A stretch of 64,000 nt of DNA from DASRIA01 sp963724065 (GCA_963724065.1 CAVRTB010000001.1:620001-684000), one strand, 5' to 3'; numbered from the stretch's first letter, positions 25,444 to 33,193 are shown. Notes: a model not told the origin generated them from the letters alone. Numbers and translations are program-made.

Positions 25444-25463
25444 GAGGTACTGCGTGGGGTACT
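25444..25463. repeat. internal arm-like pair, GAGGTACT / GGGGTACT
   Basis: GAGGTACT at 25444 and GGGGTACT at 25456 keep the same 12-bp spacing as the pairs near attL and attR. They lie in the 238-bp gap between the excisionase-like gene and the next small gene, where I see no convincing CDS. Confidence 0.45.
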
Positions 25464-25633
25464 TCGATCCCGGCGTGAGGCGGCCTCGACGACCTACCGC
25501 CGCGAACCCACACGTTCACCGCTGCGCCCTACACCGGTGCCGCTGCGCACGCCGCAGCCGATCCGCGACCAGGACGGCGACATGAGGTGCCTGCGCTGCG
25601 GACGGCCACCTGCAACCGACCCGAAGGGAAGCG

Positions 25634-25775
25634 ATGGACGACCTCACCCCCCGAAGAGCTGGAGGCGGCGAGGACGGCGCTCGCCGAGCTGCCGCCCGAC
25701 GTGCCGTTCTCCCGGCTCGTGAAGGAAGCACACGAAGCGGGCCTGCTCGATGACGAGTGGCTCGCCGCCAACTGA
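25634..25775 (+). pseudogene. frameshifted small element gene (about 46 aa)
   Basis: ATG 25634 has a good GAAGGGA site upstream and begins MDDLTP. A run of six C then throws the frame out. Dropping one C gives EELEAARTALAELPPDVPFS and then RLVKEAHEAGLLDDEWLAAN up to the stop at 25775. That reads as a sensible small acidic helical protein of the kind phages encode. The break may be true decay or a sequencing error in the homopolymer. Function unknown. Confidence 0.5.
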
Positions 25776-25800
25776 CCAACGGAAGGGACACCGCAACGCT

Positions 25801-26036
25801 ATGACCACACGACAGACAGTCGCAGAGCAGTTCAACGCGGCCGGCGCGCTGATCGCCGGCCACCGCCAGCGCATGATGAACATCGACAGCATGCTCTCGC
25901 CGACACACTCGGGCCGGCGCGCTACGAATCGCCCGAGGAACACGGCTCGCGCCTCGCCGCACGCCGTGGCGAGGCGAAGGTGGCGTCCGAGGCAGCGTTC
26001 AAGCGCGACATCACGACGCGCTGGGCGGCCTCGTGA
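25801..26036 (+). pseudogene. frameshifted small element gene (about 77 aa)
   Basis: ATG 25801 begins MTTRQTVAEQFNAAGALIAG and proceeds to NIDSML. Near 25903, at CTCTC, the plausible continuation is in another frame: LGPARYESPEEHGSRLAARR, then GEAKVASEAAFKRDITTRWAAS with a stop at 26036. Removing a duplicated TC joins the two. The stop overlaps the next GTG start, which supports the second frame as the genuine C-terminus. Unknown phage-like protein, mostly helical. Confidence 0.5.
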
Positions 26037-26526
26037 ACGCCCGCCGGGAGGCGCTGCGCTCCGCTCGCCAGCGCGTGAGGCGCGAGCGGGAGGCGCTGCG
26101 CAAGCGCCACGATCCGCAGCTCTTACAGGCCGAGCGGGAGCGCGTGCGCGCGAAGCTCGCCGCACCCTCGACCTCGCTCACGGGCGAGGACCTCGCGCAG
26201 CGCGTGCGGTCCGAGTACGTGCGTGCGACGCGGGCCGGCGACGACCTCACGCTGGAGGCGCTGCGGCGCGAGTTCGCCGAGTCCGCCCACACGGACCCGC
26301 TGGCCGAAGGCACGGAGGCGGACGCTTGGCGCGAGCTGCGTCATGCGTTCCGCGAGGACGGCGACGCCGCCGAAGCGCAGCTCCGCGCGGCCGAGGCCGA
26401 CGAGGCCGACTGGACGCGATTGCGCCGCAGATCGAGCAGCTCGTCCGAACGGCAGAGGTCGAGGCCGGGCTGAGTCCCTGCCGGCGGCCTGTATGCGAGC
26501 GTGGAGCGCGGCCCGTGGTAGCGTGA
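26033..26526 (+). pseudogene. coiled-coil element gene, possibly frameshifted near its end
   Basis: GTG 26033 (GTGA overlap) begins NARREALRSARQRVRRERE and is strongly charged and helical through LRREFAESAHTDPLAEGTEA to ADEADWTR (about residue 128). The frame as written ends at 26473 with an Arg/Ser string, RRRSSSSSERQRSRPG, which looks wrong. One base away the sequence reads APQIEQLVRTAEVEAGL and stops at 26526. I infer an indel near 26418. Either end may be real. Unknown function; position upstream of terS suggests a packaging or scaffold-like accessory. Confidence 0.45.
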
Positions 26527-26527
26527 C

Positions 26528-26648
26528 ATGCTCGGCCTGGATCGGTTCCCCGCCGGCGCGGTGGTCGCGCCGGAGGACGTTCAAGCCGCCGCGCCCGGTG
26601 CCGCATCCCCCGGAGTCGGACGCCGAGCGCATGCAGCGCCTCGCGTGA
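26528..26648 (+). pseudogene. possible short broken gene before terS
   Basis: ATG 26528 gives MLGLDRFPAGAVVAPED. The more natural ending lies in a neighbouring frame as TFKPPRPVPHPPESDAERMQ to a TGA at 26648. A single indel near 26575 would join them into a peptide of about 40 residues. Weakly supported. Confidence 0.25.
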
Positions 26649-26712
26649 CCGACGACCGCGCACCGGCACGCCGTTACTCATGGCCGCCGTTCGAGCCGGG
26701 GAACAGGCGGCC

Positions 26713-27108
26713 ATGACGCACGGCGCTCGCTCGGACCGTCTGGTCGAGCCGCGAGCGGCTGAGCTGACGCGCCCGGTGTTCGAGGCGAACCCTCATCTGG
26801 ACCCCGCTCGCAACGGGCCGGCAGTCGCGCGCTACGCGATCCTGCTGGCGCGTATCGAGCGCGTCTACGGCTGGCTCGAGGACCAGGCCGACCCGGTGTT
26901 CGAGGACACGGACGCCGGCAAGGTCCACGGCGTCTACGAGCGTCTCGGGCAATGGGAGCGTCAGGCGAGCGCCGCCGAGGCCGAGCTGGCAATCGCACCG
27001 CTCACACGCGCGCGCCTCGGCCTCGACCACGCACGCGGACGGGCGCTGCTCGACAACCTCGAAGAGCTGGCGCGCGAGGGCCGGCAACTCGACGGAGGCG
27101 ACGAGTGA
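26713..27108 (+). CDS. terminase small subunit-like protein
   Basis: 131 residues from ATG 26713; an in-frame ATG at 26680 would add 11. The segment RNGPAVARYAILLARIERVY resembles the P27-type small terminase, where a helical region follows a short basic N-terminus. The C-terminal half is charged and helical (ERLGQWERQASAAEAELAIA). Its stop overlaps the large terminase start as GTGA, and that tight pairing is the best evidence for the call. It would recognise the packaging site of the element or helper DNA. Confidence 0.6.
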   Translation: MTHGARSDRLVEPRAAELTRPVFEANPHLDPARNGPAVARYAILLARIERVYGWLEDQADPVFEDTDAGKVHGVYERLGQWERQASAAEAELAIAPLTRARLGLDHARGRALLDNLEELAREGRQLDGGDE

Positions 27109-28613
27109 CCGCGTTCGACCTGTTGCGCGCGCTCGTGCTGCCTGACGGGCGCAAGTGGGGCGAGGCTGCTGCCGACTTCCAGCTCGCCGACGCACGCGCC
27201 GTGCTGGACGGCGACGCGCCCTACAGCTACCTGACCCGCTCGCGCGGTTCGTCCAAGACGACCGACCTGGCCGGCGTCGCGCTCGCGCTGCTGCTGACCC
27301 TCGAACGCGAGCGGCTCTTCTGGCTCGCCGCCGATGCCGACCAGGGCGCGCTCGCGCTCGATGCGATCCGTGGGTTCGTCCAGCGGACCCCGCAGCTCGA
27401 CGGCGCGCTCGACCTGCAAGCTCGCCGCGTGGTGGCGCACTCGACCGGCAGCTCCCTCGACGTGCTGCCGGCGGACGCAGCCGGCGCGTGGGGCTTGCTC
27501 CCTCGATTCGTGATCTGTGACGAGCTGGCGTGGTGGGCGGAGACGGCCGCGCCGCAGCGGTTGTGGGAGGCGGTGTCGAGCGCCGTGGCGAAGCGTGACG
27601 ACGCGCGACTGGTCGTGCTGACGACCGCCAGCGATCCCGGCCATTGGTCGCGCGCGGTGCTGGACCACGCGCTCGAGGATCCGATGTGGCACGTCCACGA
27701 GGTCCCCGGTGCTGCGCCGTGGCTGTCCGAGGACCGGCTGGCCGAGCAACGGCGGCGGCTGTCGGAGTCGATGTACCTGCGCCTGTTCGAGAACGTCTGG
27801 ACCACCAGCGAGGACCGGCTGACCACGCGCGATGACCTGCTGGCGTGCGTGACGCTCGACGGGCCGCTCGACTACGAGGCCGGCCACGAGTACGTGATCG
27901 GACTGGACCTCGGCCTCACGCACGACGCCACGGTCGCCGTCGTCGCACATGCCGAGCAATTCTCCGGTTCCGAGGACGGACGGCGCGTCGTGCTGGATCG
28001 CCTGCGCGTGTGGCAAGGCTCGCGCAGCGAACCCGTCCAGCTCGCGGAGGTCGAAGAATGGATCAAGCACGCGGCCAACGCCTACCACGCGCGCGTCGTG
28101 TGCGATCCCTGGCAAGCAGCCGGCCTCGCGCAACGGCTGCGGGTGCGAGGCGTCCAAGTGGAGGAGTTCACTTTCTCGGCGGCGAGCGTCGGTCGCCTCG
28201 GCTCGACCCTGCACGTCCTGCTTCGCAACCGCGCGCTCGCGCTGCCGAACGATCCCCGCCTACTGGACGAGCTGGCGTCCGTGCGGCTGGTCGAGAAAGC
28301 GCCCGGCGTGCTGCGCCTGGACCACGACGCCGGCAAGCACGACGACGTGGCCGTCGCGCTCGCGCTCGCCGCCTACCACCTGATCGAAGAGGCCGCCTAC
28401 GGTCAGGCGGGGTTCGTCCCCGCGCACCAGCTCCCGGCTGCCTTACGTGACCTCGTGTCCGGGAACGCCGGCAACGGGCGTGTTGGCGACCCGCCGGTCT
28501 ACAAGCGCATCGGCGCCGACCCGAACCACCCGCGCCACGACAAGTGGGCAAAGCACGTCTACTGCGACTGCCCGAGGCATCGCGCCGAGCGCGAGGCTTT
28601 GGAGGGACGGTGA
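27105..28613 (+). CDS. terminase large subunit
   Basis: 502 residues from GTG 27105. ATPase half: Walker A-like SRGSSKTTD at 46-54, ADADQG near 76-81, Walker B FVICDELAWW at 135-144 and coupling motif VVLTTASDPG. Nuclease half: GLDLGLTHDATVAVV with Asp268, VVCDPWQ with Asp334 and GKHDDVAVAL with Asp413/414, the RNase H-fold triad. It translocates and cuts concatemeric DNA into capsids. No portal or capsid gene follows, which is unusual for a prophage. The C-terminus (CDCPRHRAEREAL) has a Cys pair and is basic. Confidence 0.88.
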   Translation: MTAFDLLRALVLPDGRKWGEAAADFQLADARAVLDGDAPYSYLTRSRGSSKTTDLAGVALALLLTLERERLFWLAADADQGALALDAIRGFVQRTPQLDGALDLQARRVVAHSTGSSLDVLPADAAGAWGLLPRFVICDELAWWAETAAPQRLWEAVSSAVAKRDDARLVVLTTASDPGHWSRAVLDHALEDPMWHVHEVPGAAPWLSEDRLAEQRRRLSESMYLRLFENVWTTSEDRLTTRDDLLACVTLDGPLDYEAGHEYVIGLDLGLTHDATVAVVAHAEQFSGSEDGRRVVLDRLRVWQGSRSEPVQLAEVEEWIKHAANAYHARVVCDPWQAAGLAQRLRVRGVQVEEFTFSAASVGRLGSTLHVLLRNRALALPNDPRLLDELASVRLVEKAPGVLRLDHDAGKHDDVAVALALAAYHLIEEAAYGQAGFVPAHQLPAALRDLVSGNAGNGRVGDPPVYKRIGADPNHPRHDKWAKHVYCDCPRHRAEREALEGR

Positions 28614-28643
28614 GATGACCGGGCCTGCCGCGAGAATCTCGCT

Positions 28644-29156
28644 ATGGATGACTCGACCGTCATTGCGCTGGCCGGCGTCAATACCGGCGGTGTTGTCGCG
28701 CTCTTCGGACCACGCTTCACCGCTCAAGCGAATTTCAGGGGTGAGCGCACGCTGCGCGATCGCGACGAGCTTCGGAGCCGCCTCGATCCCGTCGCCGAAA
28801 CGATTGACGCTGCGGGTAGGGCGCTTGACGCGGCGTACCGGATGCTTCAAGAGGGAGGCTCGGCAGCGGCCGGGTTGGCCGGTGCACTTCGCACCGCGTC
28901 AGAGGCGATCCGGGACCTTCACTTCGCGACCGCCCGGCTGTCGCTTCATCTGGATTACGACGCGGCAGCGACCCAGGCCGCACGTGATTGTGGCGACTTC
29001 CTCGATGAGCTTCACAAGCTGCTCGACGTCTTCGTGTCGGCCGGTCGGCAGCTTGACGCTAACACCCGTCGAGCGGTCAAAAGGCTTGCCGATCAAAGCC
29101 TCGAAGCGAACCAGCGGTTTCTCAGGGAGGCTCAGGCGGAGATCGCCCGCACCTGA
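28644..29156 (+). CDS. hypothetical helical protein of the element
   Basis: 170 residues, not recognised. The first 27 residues (STVIALAGVNTGGVVALFGP) are a weakly hydrophobic, glycine-rich stretch that could be a membrane anchor. The rest is predicted helical with heptad-like spacing (SRLDPVAETIDAAGRALDAA and LDELHKLLDVFVSAGRQLDA). It stands between terL and the integrase gene and could be a membrane-associated immunity or cargo protein. A 7-bp-stem hairpin (29252-29280) lies in the 147-bp gap before the integrase. Confidence 0.55.
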   Translation: MDDSTVIALAGVNTGGVVALFGPRFTAQANFRGERTLRDRDELRSRLDPVAETIDAAGRALDAAYRMLQEGGSAAAGLAGALRTASEAIRDLHFATARLSLHLDYDAAATQAARDCGDFLDELHKLLDVFVSAGRQLDANTRRAVKRLADQSLEANQRFLREAQAEIART

Positions 29157-29303
29157 GGCTGCCAGCGTGAGGGCGCGCGCAGCCTGCGGCGCGTCGCTCG
29201 CTGGCCGGCGGCGCGGGAGTGAGGCGATAGGATGACGGCGACAAGTGAATCGGGGCGGCACCGCGTCAACGGCCCGCCCCCGGCATAGGAGGGACTATCT
29301 CCC

Positions 29304-30491
29304 ATGCAAGATCAACGTAACACTCGTGCGCGACCCGGCACGGGCCACCTGTTCGTCAAGATCACCACCGCCGGACGCGAGGACTGGTACGGCAAGTGGT
29401 ACGCCGAGGGCCGCCAGGTCAAGCGCAAGATCGGCCCGAAGCGCAAGCCTGGCGGCGGCGGCATGACCCAGCGCGACGCGGAGGCGAAGCTGCGCCGCAT
29501 CGTGGACAAGGTGACGCCGCCCGCCCGTGAGCGCGTGACGGTCGCCGAGGCCGGCGAGCGGCTCATCCGCCACCTGACGGGCGTGGGTCGCAAGCCCTCG
29601 ACCGTCGAGGGCTATGAGTCCTACCTGCGGGTTCACCTCGCGCCGTTCTTTACGGGTCGGAAGCTCGACGCGATCACGCCCGCCGACGTGGAGGCTTTCA
29701 TCGCGGCAAAGCAAGCTGACGGTGCCGCTACCAAAAGCATCCTCAACTACCTCGGCCTGCTGTATTCGATCTTCGAGTTCGCGCGCAAGAAGAAGCTCGC
29801 AACGTCGAATCCGTGCGCGGACGTGGACCGGCCAGCGGTCGAGTCCACGACCGCCATTCGGTTCCTCGACCAAGAAGAGCTAGAGGCGCTGATCGCCGCC
29901 GAGCTGGACGACCCGCTCGGGCGGGTGCTGGCGGTGATGTACCTCACGGCTGCGATGACCGGGATGCGTCAAGGCGAGCTGATCGCGCTGCGCTGGCGCG
30001 ACGTGGATTGGGTCGCGGCGCGCGTGCGCATCCGTCGCAACTACGTGCGCGGCGAGTACGGGACGCCGAAGTCGAAGCGGTCGAGCCGGTCGGTCCCGCT
30101 CGCCGACCGCGTTGGTGGCGAACTGGACCGGCTGTCCCGCGAGACGGCATGGGCGGGCGATGACGACCTCGTGTTCGCGCACCCGCTGACCGGCGGGGAG
30201 ATAGACCGCTCGAAGCTCCTCAAGCGGTACAAGAAGGCGCTCAGGCGGGCGAAGGTGAGGCCGGTGCGGTTCCACGACCTGCGCCACACGTTCGGGACGC
30301 GCACGGCGGCAGCGGGCGTGCCGATGCGGACCTTGCAGGAGTGGATGGGTCACGCCGACTTCACGACCACGCTGATCTACGCCGACTACGCGCCGAGTGC
30401 GCACGAGGCGGCGTGGGTCGAGGCGGCGTTCGGCCCGGCGACGGAACCGACGCCCTCGCGCGAGGCGGCGGCCGGTAGCGTCGTGCCATGA
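29304..30491 (+). CDS. tyrosine site-specific integrase
   Basis: 395 residues. N-terminal arm-binding domain with basic WYGKWYAEGRQVKRKIGPKR, SAM-like core-binding domain about 77-165 (TVAEAGERLIRHLTGVGRKP), and catalytic domain with Arg222 (TGMRQGEL), the Lys-bearing turn TPKSKRSSRSVPL, His324-x-x-Arg327 (HDLRHTFG), His350 (MGHADFTT) and nucleophile Tyr359 (LIYADY). AGGAGGG stands 11 bp before the ATG. It lies 387 bp from attR and catalyses integration into tRNA-His. The gene is intact, so the element could still be mobile. Confidence 0.95.
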   Translation: MQDQRNTRARPGTGHLFVKITTAGREDWYGKWYAEGRQVKRKIGPKRKPGGGGMTQRDAEAKLRRIVDKVTPPARERVTVAEAGERLIRHLTGVGRKPSTVEGYESYLRVHLAPFFTGRKLDAITPADVEAFIAAKQADGAATKSILNYLGLLYSIFEFARKKKLATSNPCADVDRPAVESTTAIRFLDQEELEALIAAELDDPLGRVLAVMYLTAAMTGMRQGELIALRWRDVDWVAARVRIRRNYVRGEYGTPKSKRSSRSVPLADRVGGELDRLSRETAWAGDDDLVFAHPLTGGEIDRSKLLKRYKKALRRAKVRPVRFHDLRHTFGTRTAAAGVPMRTLQEWMGHADFTTTLIYADYAPSAHEAAWVEAAFGPATEPTPSREAAAGSVVP

Positions 30492-30760
30492 CCTTCCGGG
30501 CGCGCGGCACCTACGCCGGCCAGCCCGCCGAATTGCGCTGGGACGGGAGCGACTTCGAGCGGGACGGCGGCATCGGCACGGAGGCGAGCGCGCTGGTCGC
30601 GGCGAACGTGACGGTTAGCCTCGGCGGCCTGTGGGCTGGGCGCAGCGGCGACGGCGAGCTGGGCGCGATGGCGACCGCGGACGTGCTGCTGACAGACGCG
30701 CGGTTCGACCCGCCGCCGCCCATCGATCCGCCCGACTCGCACCCCGACTCCGTGGTGTGA
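30488..30760 (+). CDS. small hypothetical protein next to attR
   Basis: 90 residues, start overlaps the integrase stop as ATGA, so it is probably co-translated. MTFRARGTYAGQPAELRWDG gives short beta strands, and the C-terminus is Pro/Asp-rich (RFDPPPPIDPPDSHPD). Not recognised. It could be a recombination accessory or cargo. Confidence 0.6.
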   Translation: MTFRARGTYAGQPAELRWDGSDFERDGGIGTEASALVAANVTVSLGGLWAGRSGDGELGAMATADVLLTDARFDPPPPIDPPDSHPDSVV

Positions 30761-30774
30761 CCAGGCCGCGCGTC

Positions 30775-30795
30775 AGGGTACTAGCCGGGGTACTA
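30775..30795. repeat. right arm-type site pair, GGGTACTA / GGGGTACTA
   Basis: AGGGTACTA from 30775 and GGGGTACTA from 30787, again 12 bp apart, 83 bp inside attR. Together with the pair near attL this makes symmetrical integrase arm sites. Confidence 0.6.
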
Positions 30796-30877
30796 AGGTG
30801 AGCGCAGGTGAGCGAACGGAGCGCACCTGACCTCGCGTCAGAGTGCGCCACGTAGGCCAGTTAGTGACCAGGCCTAC

Positions 30878-30925
30878 GGTTGTGGTCCAGGCGGTCGCGG
30901 GTTCGAGTCCCGTCGCTCACCCCTC
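30878..30925. repeat. attR core, second copy of tRNA-His 3' half
   Basis: 48 bp identical to 20551-20598, lacking the 5' half of the tRNA. It marks the right end of the main element and the left end of a second small unit. Confidence 0.9.
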
Positions 30926-30987
30926 ATTCTGGTTTCAACCTGAACGCCGCATGGCTGCTCGATCCAGGGGTTCTGCCGACCTGACCC

Positions 30988-31611
30988 TCATCGGGTGAAG
31001 GTGAGATGGGTGACGCCGCTCGGCGTCGACACCGCCTCCACGTCGTAGTGCTCCTCCAGCGCCTCCAGACCGTCCCACAGCCGGACGCCGCGGCCGAGCA
31101 GGATCGGGACCTGCACGACATGCAGATGGTCGACGAGCCCGGCGGCGAGGAACTCGCGCAGCATCGTCGGGCCCCCACCGATGCGGACGTCCTGACCGTC
31201 CGCCGCCTCCCGAGCAACGGCGAGCACATCCACCAGCGCGACATCGAGGAAATGGAACGTCGTACCGCCGTCCATCTCCAGCGGCGGCCGCGGGCGATGG
31301 GTCAGCACGTAAGTCGGCGTGTGGAACGGCGGATTTGGTCCCCACCATCCGCGCCACTCCGGGTCGTCCTGCCAACCAGGAGGGCCGAACTTGCCGGCGC
31401 CCATGATCTCCGCGCCGATGCCGTGCTCGTGACGCTCGGCGAAGGCGTTGTCGACGCCGGCAGTGCCGGCGGCGTCCCAGAATCGGGTCGCGATCATCCA
31501 CTCGTGGAGCCGTTCCCCGGCGTGGCCGAACGGCGCCTCCAACGACAGGCCGTCGCCGGTGCCGAACCCGTCGAGCGAGATCGAGAAATTGTGAACCCGG
31601 ACGCGAGACAT
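30988..31611 (-). CDS. DHFR/RibD C-terminal-domain family protein
   Basis: 207 residues from ATG 31611 with GGAG six bases upstream. SRVRVHNFSISLDGFGTG is the DHFR-like first strand, followed by IMGAGKFGPPGW, TYVLTHRPRP, the cofactor motif DVRIGGGPTMLREFLAAG, and HVVQVPILLGRGVRLWD. Such YyaP/YwjB-type reductases use NADPH; substrates are usually unknown and some confer drug tolerance. It is the only gene between two copies of the tRNA-His core, so it is likely cargo of a second, degraded or minimal unit. Confidence 0.85.
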   Translation of the reverse strand: MSRVRVHNFSISLDGFGTGDGLSLEAPFGHAGERLHEWMIATRFWDAAGTAGVDNAFAERHEHGIGAEIMGAGKFGPPGWQDDPEWRGWWGPNPPFHTPTYVLTHRPRPPLEMDGGTTFHFLDVALVDVLAVAREAADGQDVRIGGGPTMLREFLAAGLVDHLHVVQVPILLGRGVRLWDGLEALEEHYDVEAVSTPSGVTHLTFTR

Positions 31612-31721
31612 AGGAGCTCCTTCGGTTGTGATGTGCGACCTCAAAGTAGCGACCCGTCTCGCGGCGACATTTGATCGGCGCCCGCGCCTCACGCGGTAGC
31701 CAGGCGTGCTGGAAGCGAGTC

Positions 31722-31767
31722 GTGGTCCAGGCGGTCGCGGGTTCGAGTCCCGTCGCTCACCCCTCGG
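31722..31767. repeat. third copy of tRNA-His 3' core
   Basis: 46 bp identical to 20555-20600, including two bases (GG) after CCCCTC that the second copy lacks. It therefore looks like the outer boundary of tandem insertions, with the original chromosomal flank beyond it. Confidence 0.88.
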
Positions 31768-31842
31768 AAATGCGTGACCGGCCGAGTGCTTCGAATGCCG
31801 CCTCGACCGGTCCGTACATCCGCCGTTCAACGGACTTGCCGC

Positions 31843-32226
31843 CTACGGCGACAGCCCGGCCGCTTCGAGCGCGACCGCCGGGTCGTTGAACCAGGAGAAC
31901 CGAACGGCCCGTCCGTTCGCGATGGTCCAGACATAGCCCTGTCGCCGGTTGACCGTGGCTCCGCTGCCCCTGCCGCGTGCGTGCAACGTTGCGATCACGA
32001 CCACATGGTCGCCTGCGTCGAGAAAGTCCTCGATATCGAGCTCGACGTCGTCGAAGCTGAGATTGACGCTTTTGTCCGCCTCGATGACGCTCGGGAGACC
32101 GCGTCGCACGCCCGGCTCCACGGCGTCGTCCGGGTTGACCCACTCGATGCCCGGATCGAGGAGTTCGGTGGCGGCCCCGAGCCCGTCGCTGGCCCAGATG
32201 CCGTGAATCCGGCGCACGAGCTCCAC
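31843..32226 (-). CDS. SnoaL/NTF2-like fold protein
   Basis: About 127 residues: MELVRRIHGIWASDGLGAAT, PGIEWVNPDD, DVELDIEDFLDAGDHVVVIA, GRGSGATVNRRQGYVWTIAN, GRAVRFSWFNDPAVALEAAG. This is the usual NTF2-like cone with the final WFNDPAVALEAAGL segment. GTG 32226 is the listed start. In frame just upstream is ATT-SEQN, where relatives usually read MSEQNVELV, so the native ATG may have mutated to ATT or ATT may be used. Function unknown; first host gene after the integrated units. Confidence 0.75.
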   Translation of the reverse strand: MELVRRIHGIWASDGLGAATELLDPGIEWVNPDDAVEPGVRRGLPSVIEADKSVNLSFDDVELDIEDFLDAGDHVVVIATLHARGRGSGATVNRRQGYVWTIANGRAVRFSWFNDPAVALEAAGLSP

Positions 32227-32397
32227 GTTCTGCTCAGAAATACGGCCTCACCACCCGTTCTGCGCCACCGTCCTGCCCTGGGGTCCCATAGCGCACATTA
32301 GTCAGGACGGCGCCCCGTTCCAGGGCAATTACATGCGTCGCGTGTGACGTCATGGCCTCTCCTGCGACATTATCGCTCAGGATCCCGTCGCCGGCTC

Positions 32398-32550
32398 TTA
32401 CTCGCGACCTCTGCGCAAGAGCCAGCCGACCAGCGCACCGAGCGCCAGCCCGACCTCAGGTGCGAGCGGAACACCGGTAGTCACGCTGACGAGGATGCCG
32501 AGCGCCAATCCGATCAGCGCGCCGGCCCCGATCGCGGCCCCGGTGCTCAT
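32398..32550 (-). CDS. 50-aa glycine-zipper membrane peptide
   Basis: ATG 32550 to TAA 32398 encodes MSTGAAIGAGALIGLALGIL, then VSVTTGVPLAPEVGLALGAL and VGWLLRRGRE. Two hydrophobic spans with GxxxG spacing are joined by a short proline turn, and a positive C-terminus follows. It begins 13 bp after the APS kinase stop on the same strand and is probably co-transcribed with it. No family is named, but glycine-zipper proteins of this type are common in actinobacterial membranes. Confidence 0.6.
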   Translation of the reverse strand: MSTGAAIGAGALIGLALGILVSVTTGVPLAPEVGLALGALVGWLLRRGRE

Positions 32551-32563
32551 CGTGTCGGCAGCG

Positions 32564-33193
32564 CTACGCGACCGCCCGCTCGGGCGCGAGCGCCTCGAGC
32601 ACCTGGGTCAGGAAGAACACCGACTCCTCCACGGCGTCCTCGGGCGTGATCGTCACGTCGGGTGCCTCGGGTGCTTCATAGGGCGCTCCGATCCCCGTGA
32701 AGTTGGGGATCTCGCCGGCGCGCGCCTTCGCGTAGAGGCCCTTCGGGTCGCGGCGCTCGCACTCCGCGAGGGTGGTGTTCACGAAAACCTCGGCGAACGG
32801 AAGGCCCGCCTGCTCGTGGATCTCGCGGGCGTCGAGGCGGTCCGCCTCGTAGGGCGACACCAGCGAGACGATCGCGACCGATCCCGCGTCGGCGAGGATC
32901 GCGGCGACGTGCGCGACGCGGCGCACGTTCTCAGCGCGCGACGCGGCGTCGAAGCCGAGGTCCTTGCACAAGCCGTGGCGCACGTTGTCACCGTCGAGCA
33001 CATACGCCGAGCGCCCGGACACGACCAGATCGCGCTCGAGCGCGGTTGCGATCGTCGACTTGCCGGAGGCCGGCAATCCCGTCAGCCAGAGGGTCGCTCC
33101 CCCGTGCCCGATCGCCTCCCAGCGCTCCGGCCGCTCCAGATGACCGTTGTGCCACACGACGTTCTCCTGCGGTGCCTTCCCTGACGTCCTCAT
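32564..33193 (-). CDS. cysC: adenylylsulfate (APS) kinase
   Basis: 209 residues. Walker A GLPASGKST, YVLDGDNVRHGLCKDLGF, then ENVRRVAHVAAILADAG and IVSLVSPYEADR match CysC, followed by the FAEVFVNTTLAECERRDPKGLYAKARAGE segment and NFTGIGAPYEAPEAPD. It phosphorylates APS to PAPS for sulfate assimilation or sulfotransfer. It starts 169 bp from the divergent HU gene. No sulfate adenylyltransferase gene is nearby, so it is not in a canonical cys cluster. Confidence 0.92.
   Translation of the reverse strand: MRTSGKAPQENVVWHNGHLERPERWEAIGHGGATLWLTGLPASGKSTIATALERDLVVSGRSAYVLDGDNVRHGLCKDLGFDAASRAENVRRVAHVAAILADAGSVAIVSLVSPYEADRLDAREIHEQAGLPFAEVFVNTTLAECERRDPKGLYAKARAGEIPNFTGIGAPYEAPEAPDVTITPEDAVEESVFFLTQVLEALAPERAVA

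Larger units (their letters stand above)
20551..30925. mobile_element. integrated satellite-like element in tRNA-His
   Basis: Bounded by a perfect 48-bp repeat of the 3' half of tRNA-His (20551-20598 and 30878-30925). Contents in order: a broken PD40 gene, a broken DNA-binding-like gene, a divergent XRE regulator, a small zinc protein, a RepA-like ATPase, a candidate origin, an excisionase-like HTH, several short genes, terminase small and large subunits, an unknown gene, a tyrosine integrase and a 90-residue protein next to attR. No portal, capsid, protease, tail or lysis gene is present. This is the gene set of a phage satellite or of a prophage reduced to replication and packaging. Several short genes carry frameshifts, so it may be decaying. 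Confidence 0.85.

Noticed and set aside
25582..25722. Small plus-strand frame with MRCLRCGRPPATDPKG
   Set aside because: The start looks like a zinc motif but the rest is Arg/Ser/Pro string from an out-of-frame reading of the neighbouring gene.
30926..31721. Second unit as a full independent mobile element
   Set aside because: It has no integrase, xis or arm repeats, only one cargo-like gene, so I describe it as a stacked remnant rather than an element in its own right.
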